This document shows, in pieces, positions 1-10,545 of a stretch of DNA of 64,000 bases. The position numbers were made by a program, and so were the translations under genes. The notes below the pieces were generated by a model that was not told the origin of the DNA, ran no database searches, and was given only the letters and a program-made list of their open reading frames with translations. The stretch's first letter is position 1; every line of letters starts with the position of its first letter. Source of the stretch: Persicaria tinctoria (lineage: Eukaryota; Streptophyta; Magnoliopsida; Caryophyllales; Polygonaceae); NCBI GenBank assembly GCA_037127255.1, contig JBANSL010000001.1, positions 33,072,001-33,136,000 of the forward strand, read 5' to 3'.

Positions 1-195
1 CAAAATATAATAAAATAAATCAAACCAAATCTTGCCCACGCAAATAATTACAAGACTCCCTCCTGATGTAGCAAAAGGAATTCAGGTTCGATCCTCGAGG
101 AAGCTAGTCAGCGGATCTCAGGTAGCAGGCAAATCTCACGTCGGATTTCGATCTCAGGAGATTCACTCGATATCGACCAGTGGAGTAGCGGAGGC
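1..195 (-). repeat. 3' terminal fragment of a family-2 LTR
   Basis: Read on the minus strand, this matches the last ~200 bases of the family-2 LTRs near 27.1-27.26 kb and 34.05-34.24 kb, and the fragment ending at 18050. Shared blocks include the 'gaggagtcttgt' stretch, the 'tatttgcgtgggc' stretch and the AT-rich end. One TCGATATCGA word lies near 168-180. An open frame runs from here into the protease fragment that follows, but this part is LTR, not protein. Confidence 0.75.
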
Positions 196-722
196 GCCTA
201 TCCTCTTGGGTAGACCCTTCCTAAGGACCGCCCGAACAAAGATTGATGTCTATGCCGGTTCACTCACTATGAAGTTCGATGGCGAAAAGGTAGAGTATTG
301 CATATTTGATGCAATGAAGTATCCTCATGATGAACACTCTTTATTTGCTATTGATACTATTGAACCTTGTGTGGAAGATGTTTTTGAGCTTAATGGAAAA
401 GATGAATTGCAAGTAGCTTTAGAAACCCCTCTAGATGAGCTTAAACTTGAATATTCTATTTCACCTTACTTGCATGAAGTTTTGGGAGCATAAACATACT
501 CACCAAAGAAATGATGCCTTATCACTAACCCTCCCAAGCGAGAGGCTTTTACCTTCTATTGTTCAGGCACCCGTGATAGAGCTTAAACCATTGCCGGATC
601 ACCTCAAGTATGCCTTCTTGGGTGATGGAGATACCTTGCCGGTCATCATATCAAATAAGCTCACTCTTGAGCAAGAGGAGAGGTTGGTAGCGGTGCTTAA
701 GGAACACAAGACGGCCCGGGAG
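196..722 (+). pseudogene. Athila-like protease C-terminus and linker to reverse transcriptase
   Basis: The translation shows the conserved retropepsin C-terminal block ILLGRPFLRTA followed by KIDVYAGSLTMKFDG, as in Athila-type Ty3 polyproteins. After a frame change near 490 comes the protease-to-RT linker (LKPLPDHLKYAFLGD, then LTLEQEERLVAVLKEH). Homology stops abruptly at about 722, where the sequence flips to the opposite strand. The catalytic Asp-containing N-terminal half of the protease is absent. The open frame upstream of about 195 belongs to an LTR. The piece is dead, but its content overlaps what is deleted from the neighbouring inverted segment. Confidence 0.8.
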
Positions 723-1790
723 ACGATGTGACCTAAAACAATCCCTTGCTCAACCATAAATTGACATTTTTCGGAATTCAAAACCAAATTTGTTTCAACA
801 CATCTTCTTAAAACCAATGCCAAATGGTCTAAGCAAGAGTTGAAGTCATCGCCATGAACGGTAAAGTCATCCATAAAAACTTCAATGAACTTTTCAATAT
901 ACTCGGAGAAAATACTTACCACACACCTTTGGAATGTGCCCGGAGCATTGCATAGTCCAAAAGGCATTCGGCGATATGCAAAAGTACCAAAAGGACATGT
1001 GAATGTTGTTTTCTCTTGGTCCTCCGGTGTGATAGCAATTTGAAAGTAGCCCGAGTAGCCATCCAAGAAACAATAGTAAGCTCTTCCGGTGAGGCGCTCC
1101 ACCATTTGGTCAATAAATGGGAGAGGAAAGTAGTCCTTGCGAGTCTCCGCGTTCAATTTGCGATAGTCGATGCAAACTCTCCATCCGGTTTGGACTCGCG
1201 TGGGCACTAGCTCTCCTTCTTTGTTCTCTACGACCGTGATGCCTCATTTCTTTGGAACCACCTGCGTAGGACTAACCCATTTACTATCGGAGATAGGATA
1301 GATCATACCGGCTTGTAGTAGCTTTAGAACTTCCTTCTTGACCACCTCCATCATTGGTGGGTTGAGTCTCCTTTGGGGTTGTCTTGATGGTTTGGCTCCT
1401 TCCTCCAAGAGTATGCGATGCAGGAATAGTAAACATACCCGGATCGCTACACTTTTCGGGCATACGCCTTTCTAACATAGCGGAGACATGTTCACTTACT
1501 TGAACTTTTTGCTTCCCCTTCAACTTTTGATTCCTCTTGACCGTGCATAATTCCTTCAAAAATTTTGCATAACGAGGAATAACTATAACTAGGTTGAGTA
1601 GGGGGATGTTTACCTCACACTTGGCGAATGTTTGGAAGAGTTCGGTGTCGCTCTCTGGCCTCCTTGGATTCCTCAAAGCCTCCGGAAAGGGTTCCACCGG
1701 CTTAAAATCGTCAAGAGGAAGTTTGGAATCGGCGGCGTCGAGTCCGGCTTTACCAACGTTAGCTTTCTGGGCAGAATCCACTGGCAGCGA
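723..1790 (-). pseudogene. Inverted Athila-like segment: gag-pro connector fused to RT, protease deleted
   Basis: On the minus strand from 1781 the frame encodes the gag-protease connector (KFLKELCTVKRNQK, VSAMLERRMPEKC, DPGMFTIP). Near 1430 it jumps straight to the start of RT (HRILLEEGAKPSR, in a different frame). RT then continues with WRVCIDYRKLNAETRKDYFPLPFIDQ, FGTFAYRRMPFGLCNAP and the catalytic FMDD (EVFMDDFTVHGDD), and ends at GIVLGHIVS near 723. The whole protease plus RT N-terminus is therefore missing. A word of the CGCTGCCAG type followed by 'gattctgcccagaa' sits at the 1755-1790 edge. Confidence 0.85.
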
Positions 1791-3480
1791 GTCGTTTTGA
1801 CTGGACTTGGAGAAGCTACAAGCACTTGGAGAATTTCCGGACGAAACTCTACACTTCGTTTCAAGTTGTGCTGAAGACTCGCTGACAGCGAACGCTCCTG
1901 TTAGCCAGCGGACCCCACTCGCTGACAGCGAACCCGACCCGCTAGAAGCGAGTCAAGTCACCAGCGAGGCTCTCCAGTTGCCGGCACCAGCTCACATTCT
2001 GACTCCATTCGCTGACAGCGAACCCGACTGGCTGCCAGCGGATTCTGCCCAGAAGGTATGTCCGGACTCCTTTACACCTTTGTCTTTGATGGCAGCCAAC
2101 GTTCCTCGGCCATGGTTCGCGGACATAGCCAATTTTCTTGTCACGAAAGAGTTTCTACCAAACTTTCCCAAGTACAAGAAAGACAAGATTCGCCACAACG
2201 CCCGTTTTTATGTTTGGGATGATCCGTTTCTTTGGAAGCATTGTGCGGATCAAATCATTCGACGATGCCTTCCGGATAATGAGGTAATGTCCTCCTTAGC
2301 TTTTGTCATTCTTATGCATGTGGGGGACACTTTGGACCAAACAAAACGGCTAAAAAGGTACTTGATTCGGGATTCTATTGGCCCACGATTTTTCGTGATG
2401 CATATGCTTTTTGTAAATCTTGTGATCGGTGCCAACGCATGGGGAATATTGCAACTAGGAATGAGATGCCTCAATCTAGGATGTTATTTTGTGAAATTTT
2501 TTATGTTTGGGGGATTGATTTCATGGGACCTATTCCTAGTTCCTTTGGGAATCTTTACATCTTACTTGCGGTGGACTACGTCTCCAAATGGGTGGAGGCG
2601 AAGGCCACCAAAACTGACGATTCTAAAGTGGTTTCAGGATTCCTTAAGGATTTGTTCACTAGATTTGGTATTCCACTTGCATTAATTAGTGATCGAGGTA
2701 CCCACTTTTGCAACAAGACGGTGGCCGCTCTCTTGAAGAAATATCATGTCACACATAGGGTATCCACCGCCTATCACCCTCAAACCAATGGGCAAGCCGA
2801 ACTGTCAAATAGAGAGATCAAGAGAATCTTGGAGAAGACGGTTGCACCAAACCGAAAAGATTGGAGCCAACGGCTAGATGATGCTCTTTGGGCCTATCGC
2901 ACGGCCTACAAAACACCAATAGGTATGTCTCCTTATCGCTTAGTTTATGGAAAATCATGTCATCTTCCGGTAGAACTCCAACACAAGGCCTATTGGGCGG
3001 TGAAAGAATGCAACATGAGAGTAGATGAGGTTGGCGAATTCCGCAAGCTCCGAGTTCAAGAATTAGAGGAGATTCGTTGGGATGCATATGACAATGCCAT
3101 CACTTACAAAGAAAAGACCAAAGCATGGCATGACAAGCACATCTTGAGAAAGGACTTTAAGGTAGGTGACAAGGTACTTCTCTATCAATCTTGCCTTAAT
3201 CTTTTTCCGGGAAAGCTACGCTCAAGATGGAGAGGTCCCTACACCATCATGCACATATATCCACATGGAGCGGTAGAAATCAAGGATGAGGAAAATGAAC
3301 ACGTGTTCAAGGTAAATGGCCACCGGCTAAAACGCTACTATGATGGCTTCTCCGACAAGATCATGGATGAGATGAACCTCTAAGAGCCCACAAAGGAGAC
3401 CCATTGAGGGGTCATACCGTCGAGCCTACGACATAAAACTCGCTGCCAGCGAACCTGACTCACCACCAGCGTAGATTTGC
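1791..3480 (+). pseudogene. Athila-like RNase H-integrase linker and integrase
   Basis: The first frame (1807-2290) holds the linker (EFPDETLHFVSS), an unusual ~60-residue Ser/Asp/Pro-rich insert made of CGCTGACAGCG words, and the pre-integrase region ([29 protein letters not shown]). The zinc-binding region is frameshifted near 2300-2440. From 2439 to 3383 one frame covers the integrase core: [51 protein letters not shown], then [18 protein letters not shown] and the C-terminal [12 protein letters not shown]. This is the D,D,E catalytic domain of a Ty3-type integrase. RNase H is missing upstream. The stop at 3381-3383 looks natural and is followed by another CGCTGCCAGCG word near 3440. Confidence 0.88.
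1870..2060 (+). repeat. Family-1 dyad-word cluster inside the pol linker
   Basis: Repeated near-palindromes of the form CGCTGACAGCGAAC or GGCTGCCAGCGGA occur about every 20-60 bases and are translated as ADSEPD/LPADS-type peptides. A phrase 'gattctgcccagaa' follows one copy here and also sits beside copies near 1755-1790 (inverted) and, more loosely, near 36915 in the family-1 LTR. The Athila proteins I know of have no such insert here, so this is a tolerated expansion. Confidence 0.7.
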
Positions 3481-3483
3481 TTG

Positions 3484-3725
3484 ATGGCAGGTGCTCTTCC
3501 GTCGATTTTCGAGCTCCTCCAGTAGACATCAAGTGCTCTTCCAGTCCTTCTTGTTTTGCTCCGATTTAACTCCAAATTCTGCAATATTAAACAGAAACTT
3601 ATGTAGACCTCTATTTCTTGCAAATAAGCGTAAACTACACAAATTCGCTATATTCTCAACCCATAATACATAAAATGATAAAATAAGGAGCTAAACTAGA
3701 TATAAACACATGGCATAAAACAGGG
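3484..3725 (-). repeat. 5' start of a family-2-like LTR
   Basis: On the minus strand this aligns with the first ~270 bases of the LTR that begins at 32180. Shared blocks include 'gtctaca..agtttctgtttaat', 'tagtttacgcttatttgc' and 'gctcgaaaatc'. Together with the piece at 1-195 it suggests one LTR interrupted by 196-3483. The exact LTR boundary is uncertain by a few bases. Confidence 0.6.
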
Positions 3726-4990
3726 ACATCAAATCACCCCATACTTAAGTTTGCTTGCCCCCAAGCAATAACTTGGATGGTCACTCAGGGGAAAAATTCA
3801 AAACTCTCAACATTATAGATTCATTCTTATATGTCCTTGCAATCAATTACCATCATCGACAAGGTACTAATGCCACAAATCCATGCATGTGCAATAAAAA
3901 GCAACATCTACTCACAAAAAGAGGGTTATGCAAAACAATTCATAAGTGACAAAGTATTAATAATCAAGAGGACTTTAATTAAGTTCAATAAGGAGTAGAT
4001 TTGGTAAAAGGCTTAAGGAGGGCAATTTTTGGCAATGTGGTGTTAATAATCCGGGGAAATGGAGTAATTTCCAAATTGAATTTCCACATTCCTTCATGAT
4101 AAGATTAATCACCTTTCACTATTACGCTCGATGCTTTTTTCAATATTATGTTTTTACCTCTCTAACCTCAGCACTGCCTTCTCGCGAGTCGCAAACATGG
4201 GTGTCATGAATGGCCCCGGATACTTAGTGCTTTGGACTCCTCACCTGCGTGTCCCATCTCGTCGAACTATTATCTCAACGAACAGGGTCGATCTACCTTT
4301 ATCTCGTGAGGTGACCGGATTTTCTTTCACTCATTAAATTTTCTATATATTTTTAAATTTCCTACCAATACTCCAATAATGGTATATAATAACAACACAA
4401 ACGCCATATAATTATCTCCATAATGTAACACCATTCTCAACATAATCCCCGGATAGGAAATAAGGTAAAGAATAGGCAATATTTAGATCATGTGGAGCAA
4501 TTACGAAAACAAGGCATAATATGGCTTTTGTGATGCATAAGCATAGGTAAAGGCTAGGATATAACAATATGAGCATATATGGAAATATAAAGTCCTCCAT
4601 CCTCTTATCATGCAACATGTCAAAAGCAATTTGAAATTTTACCTCCTTTCATGGTTTTTAAGAAAATAATGCACTTCATTGTGACTTCCCTTTACTAGGC
4701 TATTTCATGCTATATATCTAATGAATCCAATTTTGCATAGTCGAGTTCTATTGAAGCTTCCATGACACTATTTCTTTAGACAATTTACAAGCTTTGGGAG
4801 ATGTCTCATAAAGCAAACTTTGAGTTTAGCAATTAAGCATAAAAACGAAAATTTATCCAAAATTTACCATGTAGTAGAAAAATTAAGAATATATATTAAA
4901 ATAATGATAATGAGCTTTTCCCCCACCCTATACTTAGAATATACAGTGTCCCCACTTTATAAATAAACAAGGGTAATGGAAGGAACTCAC
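3726..4990 (-). other. 3' noncoding region of a minus-strand family-2 element
   Basis: This block is the reverse-complement homologue of 30950-32180. Shared landmarks are the purine tract beside the LTR (minus strand 'ttaagtatgggg', near 3735-3755), the 'ctcgcgagtcgcaaacatggg' region near 4180-4200, and the second purine-rich motif near 4920-4960. It has no credible protein. Two copies in opposite orientations keep similar length and landmarks over about 1.25 kb, so it is a genuine part of the element and not random filler. Confidence 0.8.
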
Positions 4991-5019
4991 CGAATAATGC
5001 GTTGTAGGGTCAAAATTGT

Positions 5020-5290
5020 GTTGCAGTAGATCGCCAGAAGTCGATATATATCGACTAATGGTAACTCGATATCGACTGCAATTCGTCAGATTCCAAGTGT
5101 GATCAGCTAGTCGAAATTGCGGGTTTTGGTCGATATCGACCAACTCACTCTATATCGAGTAAGTCTGGTCGAAATCGACCTGGTTCATCTTCTTTGCTTC
5201 TGGTCGAAATCGCCTCATAGGTTGATATCGACTAGTATTGGTCGATATCGACCAGGTTGTCCCGACAGTTTCACTCGATCCCCGTGTTTT
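5020..5290. repeat. TCGA-NN-TCGA word array
   Basis: At least six copies of TCGATATCGA or TCGAAATCGA, several extended to GGTCGATATCGACC, lie within 270 bases, upstream (minus sense) of the family-2 3' noncoding block. This is the position of the 29930-30345 array in the complete element. Two more copies occur near 5728-5760. Confidence 0.8.
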
Positions 5291-6359
5291 CGACCTGAAA
5301 AATGTTAGTTTTCACAAGAAGACAAGATTTCCCACATGAAGTATTCAAAACCGAAACCATATGTTTTAAAGTCCTCAAGAAAATTTAAAAGTTTTATGTA
5401 CATGCTCTAGATTTTAGAGTCGCTAGGCCGACTTCTCCACTTGTGCTTTAGGAACCCTCAATGTGGGGCCCTCTTGTGCTTAGCCCTTCTCTTGGATCAT
5501 CTAGGTCCTGATTGTAGTATGAAAGCTCCGCTGATAAGTGGTTGTCTACATAGAATCCCTTGCCTTCCTTCATCTTCTTTCTAGTCCTAATCCTGCGTAG
5601 GTTAGCTCGCCACGGGGCCTTATCTCCTCTAAAAATCTTATTTTTATTAATGGATGGAGGAGATGTAGGGATTGTACCTGACCTTACCTTTTCGTGCCCC
5701 AAACATCAATCTTCGAGCCGAGGGTTGGTCGATATCGAACTGACTTGGTCGATATCGAGTGCAAGGACCCTATACCAAATGATCAAGAATATGAATAAGG
5801 TTATTAAGCATGCAATATGAATACTTAATACACCTAAGACCCCCTATAAATGACCATATAAAACATGCATTATCAAGATGTCCAAAGAGGGTAGCCGTAG
5901 TGAACCGTTTGATTTTGAATTTCTTCCAAAAAATAGTTTCCAGAAAACACTCCCCTTGATTTGATGCAAATCGGCAAATCTTGATCTTCAAAGATGGAGG
6001 AATTCTTCTTTCCTTAAATTATGTTGATTTGACAAGGCAAGTGTGAAATCTCCCACAATGGATATGAGCCCAATACCTTCAATACACCAACCCATTCCAA
6101 ATAGGCCCATCTCTTTGAACTAAGTCCTGCAAGTTAGCTTGGATGGATATAATATAAAAAGCCCAATATACAATAAACCGAGTAAGGAATATAAGATGTT
6201 CGCAATACATAGTCCTGATTTCAAGACCTTGAAACCAAGACAGTGTTTTGTCTTTCATCATCCCTTGGTGCTACCCTGCATATTAGAATCTCAAGATCTT
6301 ATAATCAAGGTGGAGTCTTCATCTTGTTCAGCTGCTCAGTACCTGTGGCTTAAGAGGTG
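5291..6359. other. No recognised gene; probable degraded element interior
   Basis: The only notable open frame is minus 5448-5702 (84 residues, basic, with DKAPWRANLRRIRTRKK). I do not recognise it. It lies between two TCGA-word clusters, so it may belong to the linker of the minus-strand family-2 element. The stretch 5770-6359 shows nothing I can assign. Confidence 0.4.
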
Positions 6360-6518
6360 GTTTTTAGTGCATTTTTAAAGGAAAATCATGTTTATTAAAT
6401 GTTACACTTCTAGCAACATTGACTTTATAACCCCCAAGCTGCGTGAGTAGCACTCTATAGCCTTTAACCCCTTCAGGGTAACCCAACAAGATCCCCTTTT
6501 TGGCTCTAGGTTCTAATT
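6360..6518 (-). pseudogene. Ty1/copia integrase C-terminal part (left half of split gene)
   Basis: The minus-strand frame reads LEPRAKKGILLGYPEGVKGYRV, the conserved block after the copia integrase core, then SVTFNKHDFPL. It continues the frame that is cut at 16579, because the two parts are separated by the inserted element 6524-16573 with a GTCCC target duplication. Downstream of 6360 the copia homology is lost. Confidence 0.85.
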
Positions 6519-6523
6519 GTCCC

Positions 6524-8820
6524 TGTTGAAAAAAAATGCACGATATAATCGTACAACACATTTTATTTAGTTTTTAATATTTGAGTTCGACCCCTTTTGG
6601 TTATCCTCTTGATTCGAAGTCGTATCGATACCAAGATTTGAGTGGTTTTGGTGATTTGGGCTGCACCCGAATTTTACAGGGTTGCCTACGTATCTCTTGG
6701 AAGAGAATCAAGCCTTACGTAGTTCAGAGTGTTTGGGTTTTGTGTGTTTTATCACCTTTAAGGTTTCCATGCATCATTGGATCGTATTAGGACCCACCTT
6801 CTCGGAAGCGTAGCCCTAACATAGATCACACTATCATATGCATGAGATTTTCTCGTGTATCACCCGAATAAATTGAGCACACCTTCTCGGAAGGTTTTCC
6901 CAACTCAACGACTATCACTTACACGGAAAATCATGTGTATTTAATTTAGATTTAATTTTAACCCCATTTTCATTTTTAAAAGTGAATTTAGGGATTAACG
7001 ACTGTACTCGACATATTTTGAGATTTAATATCGGGTTACCTACGTAGCCGTTTTTACAGCATCAAGTCTTTACGTAGTTCTTTTATTTTGAACCCGTTTG
7101 ATTCAATTTGTAACCGGTGACTGAATTCGGCGTATTTAGAATTTTATACCGAATTTCCTACGTAACTCGTAAAAGAGTATCAAGTCTATACGTAGTTCTA
7201 AACGGAAACCGATTTGGTTTTTATTTTGGTTCGGCGATTGAACTCGGCGAGCTTTTAGCTTTATCTCGAGCTTCCTACGTACCCGTTTGAACGGGATCAA
7301 ATCACCCGTAGTTCTTTTCTATAAAACCAAGTTTATACTTAGTGAAACTTGATTTCAGGGTTTTGACTCCGTTTTTGTTTAGGAGTCGACTTGAGTTGAC
7401 CCACTCGAATTAATCGGCAAAGAATTTTTTACGAGTTTAATTTTATATATATATATTTTTTTTATCAAACTCGAATTCCTAATTTGTACCAATTATAATT
7501 CGTATATTTTAGTGGGTAGGTTTTGTAATTAAACAATTTTTTCCAAAATCTTACAAACATGCACGTGTATGTATACATGACATGGTTTGATTTTGTTTTG
7601 ATTAATTCAACCCCCCCTTTTTTTTAATTGCAAACAACTGGTAGCCGGCTCAGAATTTTTTAAGTCCAGCCCCTGTATTGTTTTAGCAAAACAAAGAGAC
7701 TTTTTTTTTAGACAAAACACGTATATATATTTTTTAAAAGCAACAAACGGATGTGTATTGTCACATATATATGTATGAACATATACTGCGTTTTGTGGGC
7801 TTGAGCCCAATTTGCAAATCAAGCCCAGCCCATGTGTGGTAACGAAGTCCGGCTCCACACCCAGTCCCAATTCACACATCCTTTTTGTCGATTTGACGAA
7901 TTGCCGGTATGGATTGATTTTTTTTAACCCTAATCCACAACAGTTCGTGTGATTCAACCGATAGCCTTCCACCGCTTAGCCCTGTGTTTGAGACGGGAAC
8001 AGCGACTGCAAATCGAGGATTCGAAGTTGTCCTCCTCTGACGGCGTCGGCGACGTTCTCAGTCCAACCCGGAGCAATTAAGGTAGGCCCGGCCGCACCGA
8101 AGCAGCGAGGCATAGCAGCGCCGTTTGCCCAGCATCGTTCCCGGACCTACCAGCCGACAGACGAGGGCTCTATGAAGGAAAACCCATCGATTCAGGCAAG
8201 GCATAAGGACCGACGACCGACGGAGTGGCCTTTGAAATCCGACTGAAGGGGAGACGAAAGAGTTCTGACAATTGAAGATTTAGACTCCGTATGTCAGATG
8301 AGTTTATGAATTTGATTTTTTTTTCCTCTTCTTTCTCCTTTCTTCCCCTCCTGTTTTTCTTATTTAATTTGTTCCCTCTTCGGAACGAATTTGGGCGTCA
8401 TCTTGAATACAGCCCTGCTGATTAGTTTGGATGTAATTGGCTTATTTTGGCCTTAGGAATTTTAACTGAATTAATATATTTGAGTTTCAATTCGAAACGT
8501 CTCTGTTGTTTGGCCATATTGAGTTGGGGAATTTATTGAGTTTATTTTCCTTTTGCCATGGATGAAAATCTGTACTGTAATTTGGATGAAACTTAGCCTC
8601 CTTGAAGACTTTGATTTGATTTTGCCCACACTCATCTTGGGCTTCGAATGATCAGCTTTCATCCGTGGCCCAATTTTCTGCTTTTCATATCCCTTGTTTT
8701 ATTTTGGATATCACCTTCATGAATTAATCATACCCCTAACTTATAATTAATTCCATGAAATTTTATACTTGATCATGAATTTCTCTTTAACAAAATATCA
8801 TGAAATTTTGCCCCTCAACA
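6524..8820 (-). repeat. 3' LTR of the gag-only element
   Basis: It is nearly identical to 13652-16573 except that about 623 bases are missing between the 'gattttgc' near 8620 and the following 'ccacactc'. The missing piece corresponds to about 15754-16377 of the other LTR. A TGC shared at both edges suggests deletion by microhomology. The lost block contains the best TATA candidate. Confidence 0.92.
6686..7311. repeat. Hairpin-unit array in the 3' LTR of the gag-only element
   Basis: Four units sit at 6686-6722, 7040-7077, 7158-7195 and 7275-7311. Each is bracketed by CTACGTA and TACGTAG (CCCGTAG in the last) and contains ATCAAG(T/C)C. The inner stems differ but pair: CTCT/AGAG, ACTC/GAGT and CCCGTT/AACGGG. 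The second unit has one C-A mismatch. A second motif, CCTTC-TCG-GAAGG, occurs near 6880-6895, with a diverged form near 6797-6815. Confidence 0.85.
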
Positions 8821-9719
8821 GTTGCCCTCCGAACTTTGTACGCGTGAAATATTGAACGCGTTCAAAGTTCGACATATGCGCTATTTATGCACAATTTATG
8901 CTTCAAGCGAACCTTGCTTAAGAAAGCTTTTTGTTTGATTTGTAGTCCGAAGATAATTTGAGCTCAAATTGTACCGATTAAAATTGATCGAATAAGAAAA
9001 GCAATTATACTTATAACTTGCTTATGACCACTACGATACAATCTGGTATGAGTATGTGAGAGTCGGAATGATTTTCCTTCTCGTAATTTGATTTTTTGTT
9101 TTTTTGGCTTTTCAATTAGTTTGCCTTTGAGCTTTTAAACCGACTGGATTTTCGGCTTTGAGTCAATTTTGGCTTTGACTTTTTGCCGATTTGATTTTTG
9201 GCTTTTGGTCGGAAATTTTTGACTTTAATCTTGAATTTGGATTTGAAGATTTTCTTGTGATGGACAAGAATTTGGCTTTGATGACTTGATGTCATAGGCT
9301 TGAACTTTTGACCGATTTCAGTTTGCTTTTCGGTCGTAGACTAAATTTGGTTTTGACGATTTGGTGTCGTAGGTTTGAGCTTTTACACCCTTTGTGGTTG
9401 AAGCTTTGTGATCAAAACATCACATGAGATGATTTTGAAATTTATACCCATACCATTTATAGCCAAGGCATTTGATGGCTTTTTCTTTGAGTTTTTGTTT
9501 TGAGCTTTAGGGGCTTTGAATGACCGTACATATAGAGATAATGTAGGTCAATTTTTGTTTGAGAGGGTTTGAAGGGTTTTGAGAGGCTTAGGCATTTTGG
9601 CTTTGAGAGAGAAGAAACATTGACTATTTGATTAGTCAAGTTTTGAGGCATTTTGGTTTATGACTCATCGAGAGGAAAATTTGATTTGTGGGACTTGAAT
9701 TGAGTACCACATTTGGACG

Positions 9720-9854
9720 TGATAATCAAAGTCGAAAAAGTTAGGACTCAGCCTTTTGTTTGTATCTCTTTGTGAGAATATATTTGACTTAATAATCAAA
9801 GTCATAAAATTTAGGCAAATGCCTTTTGTTTGTTTCTCTTTGTGAGAATGTCTT
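9720..9854. repeat. Tandem duplication of ~70 bases
   Basis: Two adjacent copies share 'ataatcaaagtc', 'gccttttgtttgt' and 'tctctttgtgagaat', with scattered differences. It lies in the 3' noncoding region of the gag-only element. Confidence 0.85.
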
Positions 9855-10080
9855 TGAAAGACGAAAATTTTCTCCCTCGCTTTTCCCTTTGCCTCATTTT
9901 CAGTATAAGCACAAAATTTGCAAGTCTTTAGAACATACTTGATTTTTCTCCTTGTAGTTGAGACAATGCTCATTTGACTACAACAACAGAGGATTTGACT
10001 TCTTTTTCTTCTTTGCTGAGAAAAGAAGATGATTTGTTTGTTTTTGTGGCTGCACCTAGCACTTTGATTAGCTAGACTGC

Positions 10081-10487
10081 CTACGTACCCCCTTTATGAG
10101 GGATCAAGCCATTCGTAGTTCTTTGTGAACCCATTTTTCATATATGCTTTCGGGTCATTTGAAGTTCGGACTAGTTTCAAGTCCCTTTTTTTTATATATG
10201 CATCACTCGAATTATTTGAGCACACCTTCTAGGAAGGGTTTCCCAAATAACTCGACTATCATTTGCAAACCGGGATTTTTTTTCTTTTTTTTCTTCTTTT
10301 TTTTTACCGCATCATTAAGATCACTCGGGCGCACCTTCAAGGGAGGGTTTCCCAAATAATCTGACTATCATTTGCGAACCCGAAAAAAATCTTTTTTTTT
10401 TTTTTTGTGCGACTGAATTTGACACATATTTGTTTTTGATGCCAAATTTCCTACATACCCCTTGTTGGGGATCAAGTCTTTACGTAG
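10081..10487. repeat. Hairpin-unit pair downstream of gag
   Basis: Units at 10081-10118 and 10451-10487 repeat the LTR pattern with new inner stems (CCCT/AGGG and CCCC/GGGG). Between them are two copies of 'gcacaccttctaggaaggg'-like hairpins (near 10220-10240 and 10330-10350), both still able to pair. Confidence 0.8.
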
Positions 10488-10545
10488 TTCTAGGCAGAAC
10501 TATTTGTTTTTCCGCCTTGGAGACTACTTGATCATTTTGACACCC

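Larger units (their letters stand above)
8821..10545 (-). other. Noncoding 3' region of the gag-only element
   Basis: No conserved protein is seen. The stretch 9060-9620 is a degenerate repeat of words such as 'ttttggctttga'. Positions 9720-9854 are a ~70-base tandem duplication. Positions 10080-10490 carry two more TACGTAG hairpins and two 'caccttc..gaggg' motifs also found in the LTRs. Pol genes would normally sit here. Confidence 0.75.

Noticed and set aside
6581..7972. Frames repeated at 6581-6790 and 13709-13918, and at 7607-7972 and 14735-15100
   Set aside because: They recur because they lie in the two LTRs of the gag-only element. Their content is the hairpin array and leader, not protein.
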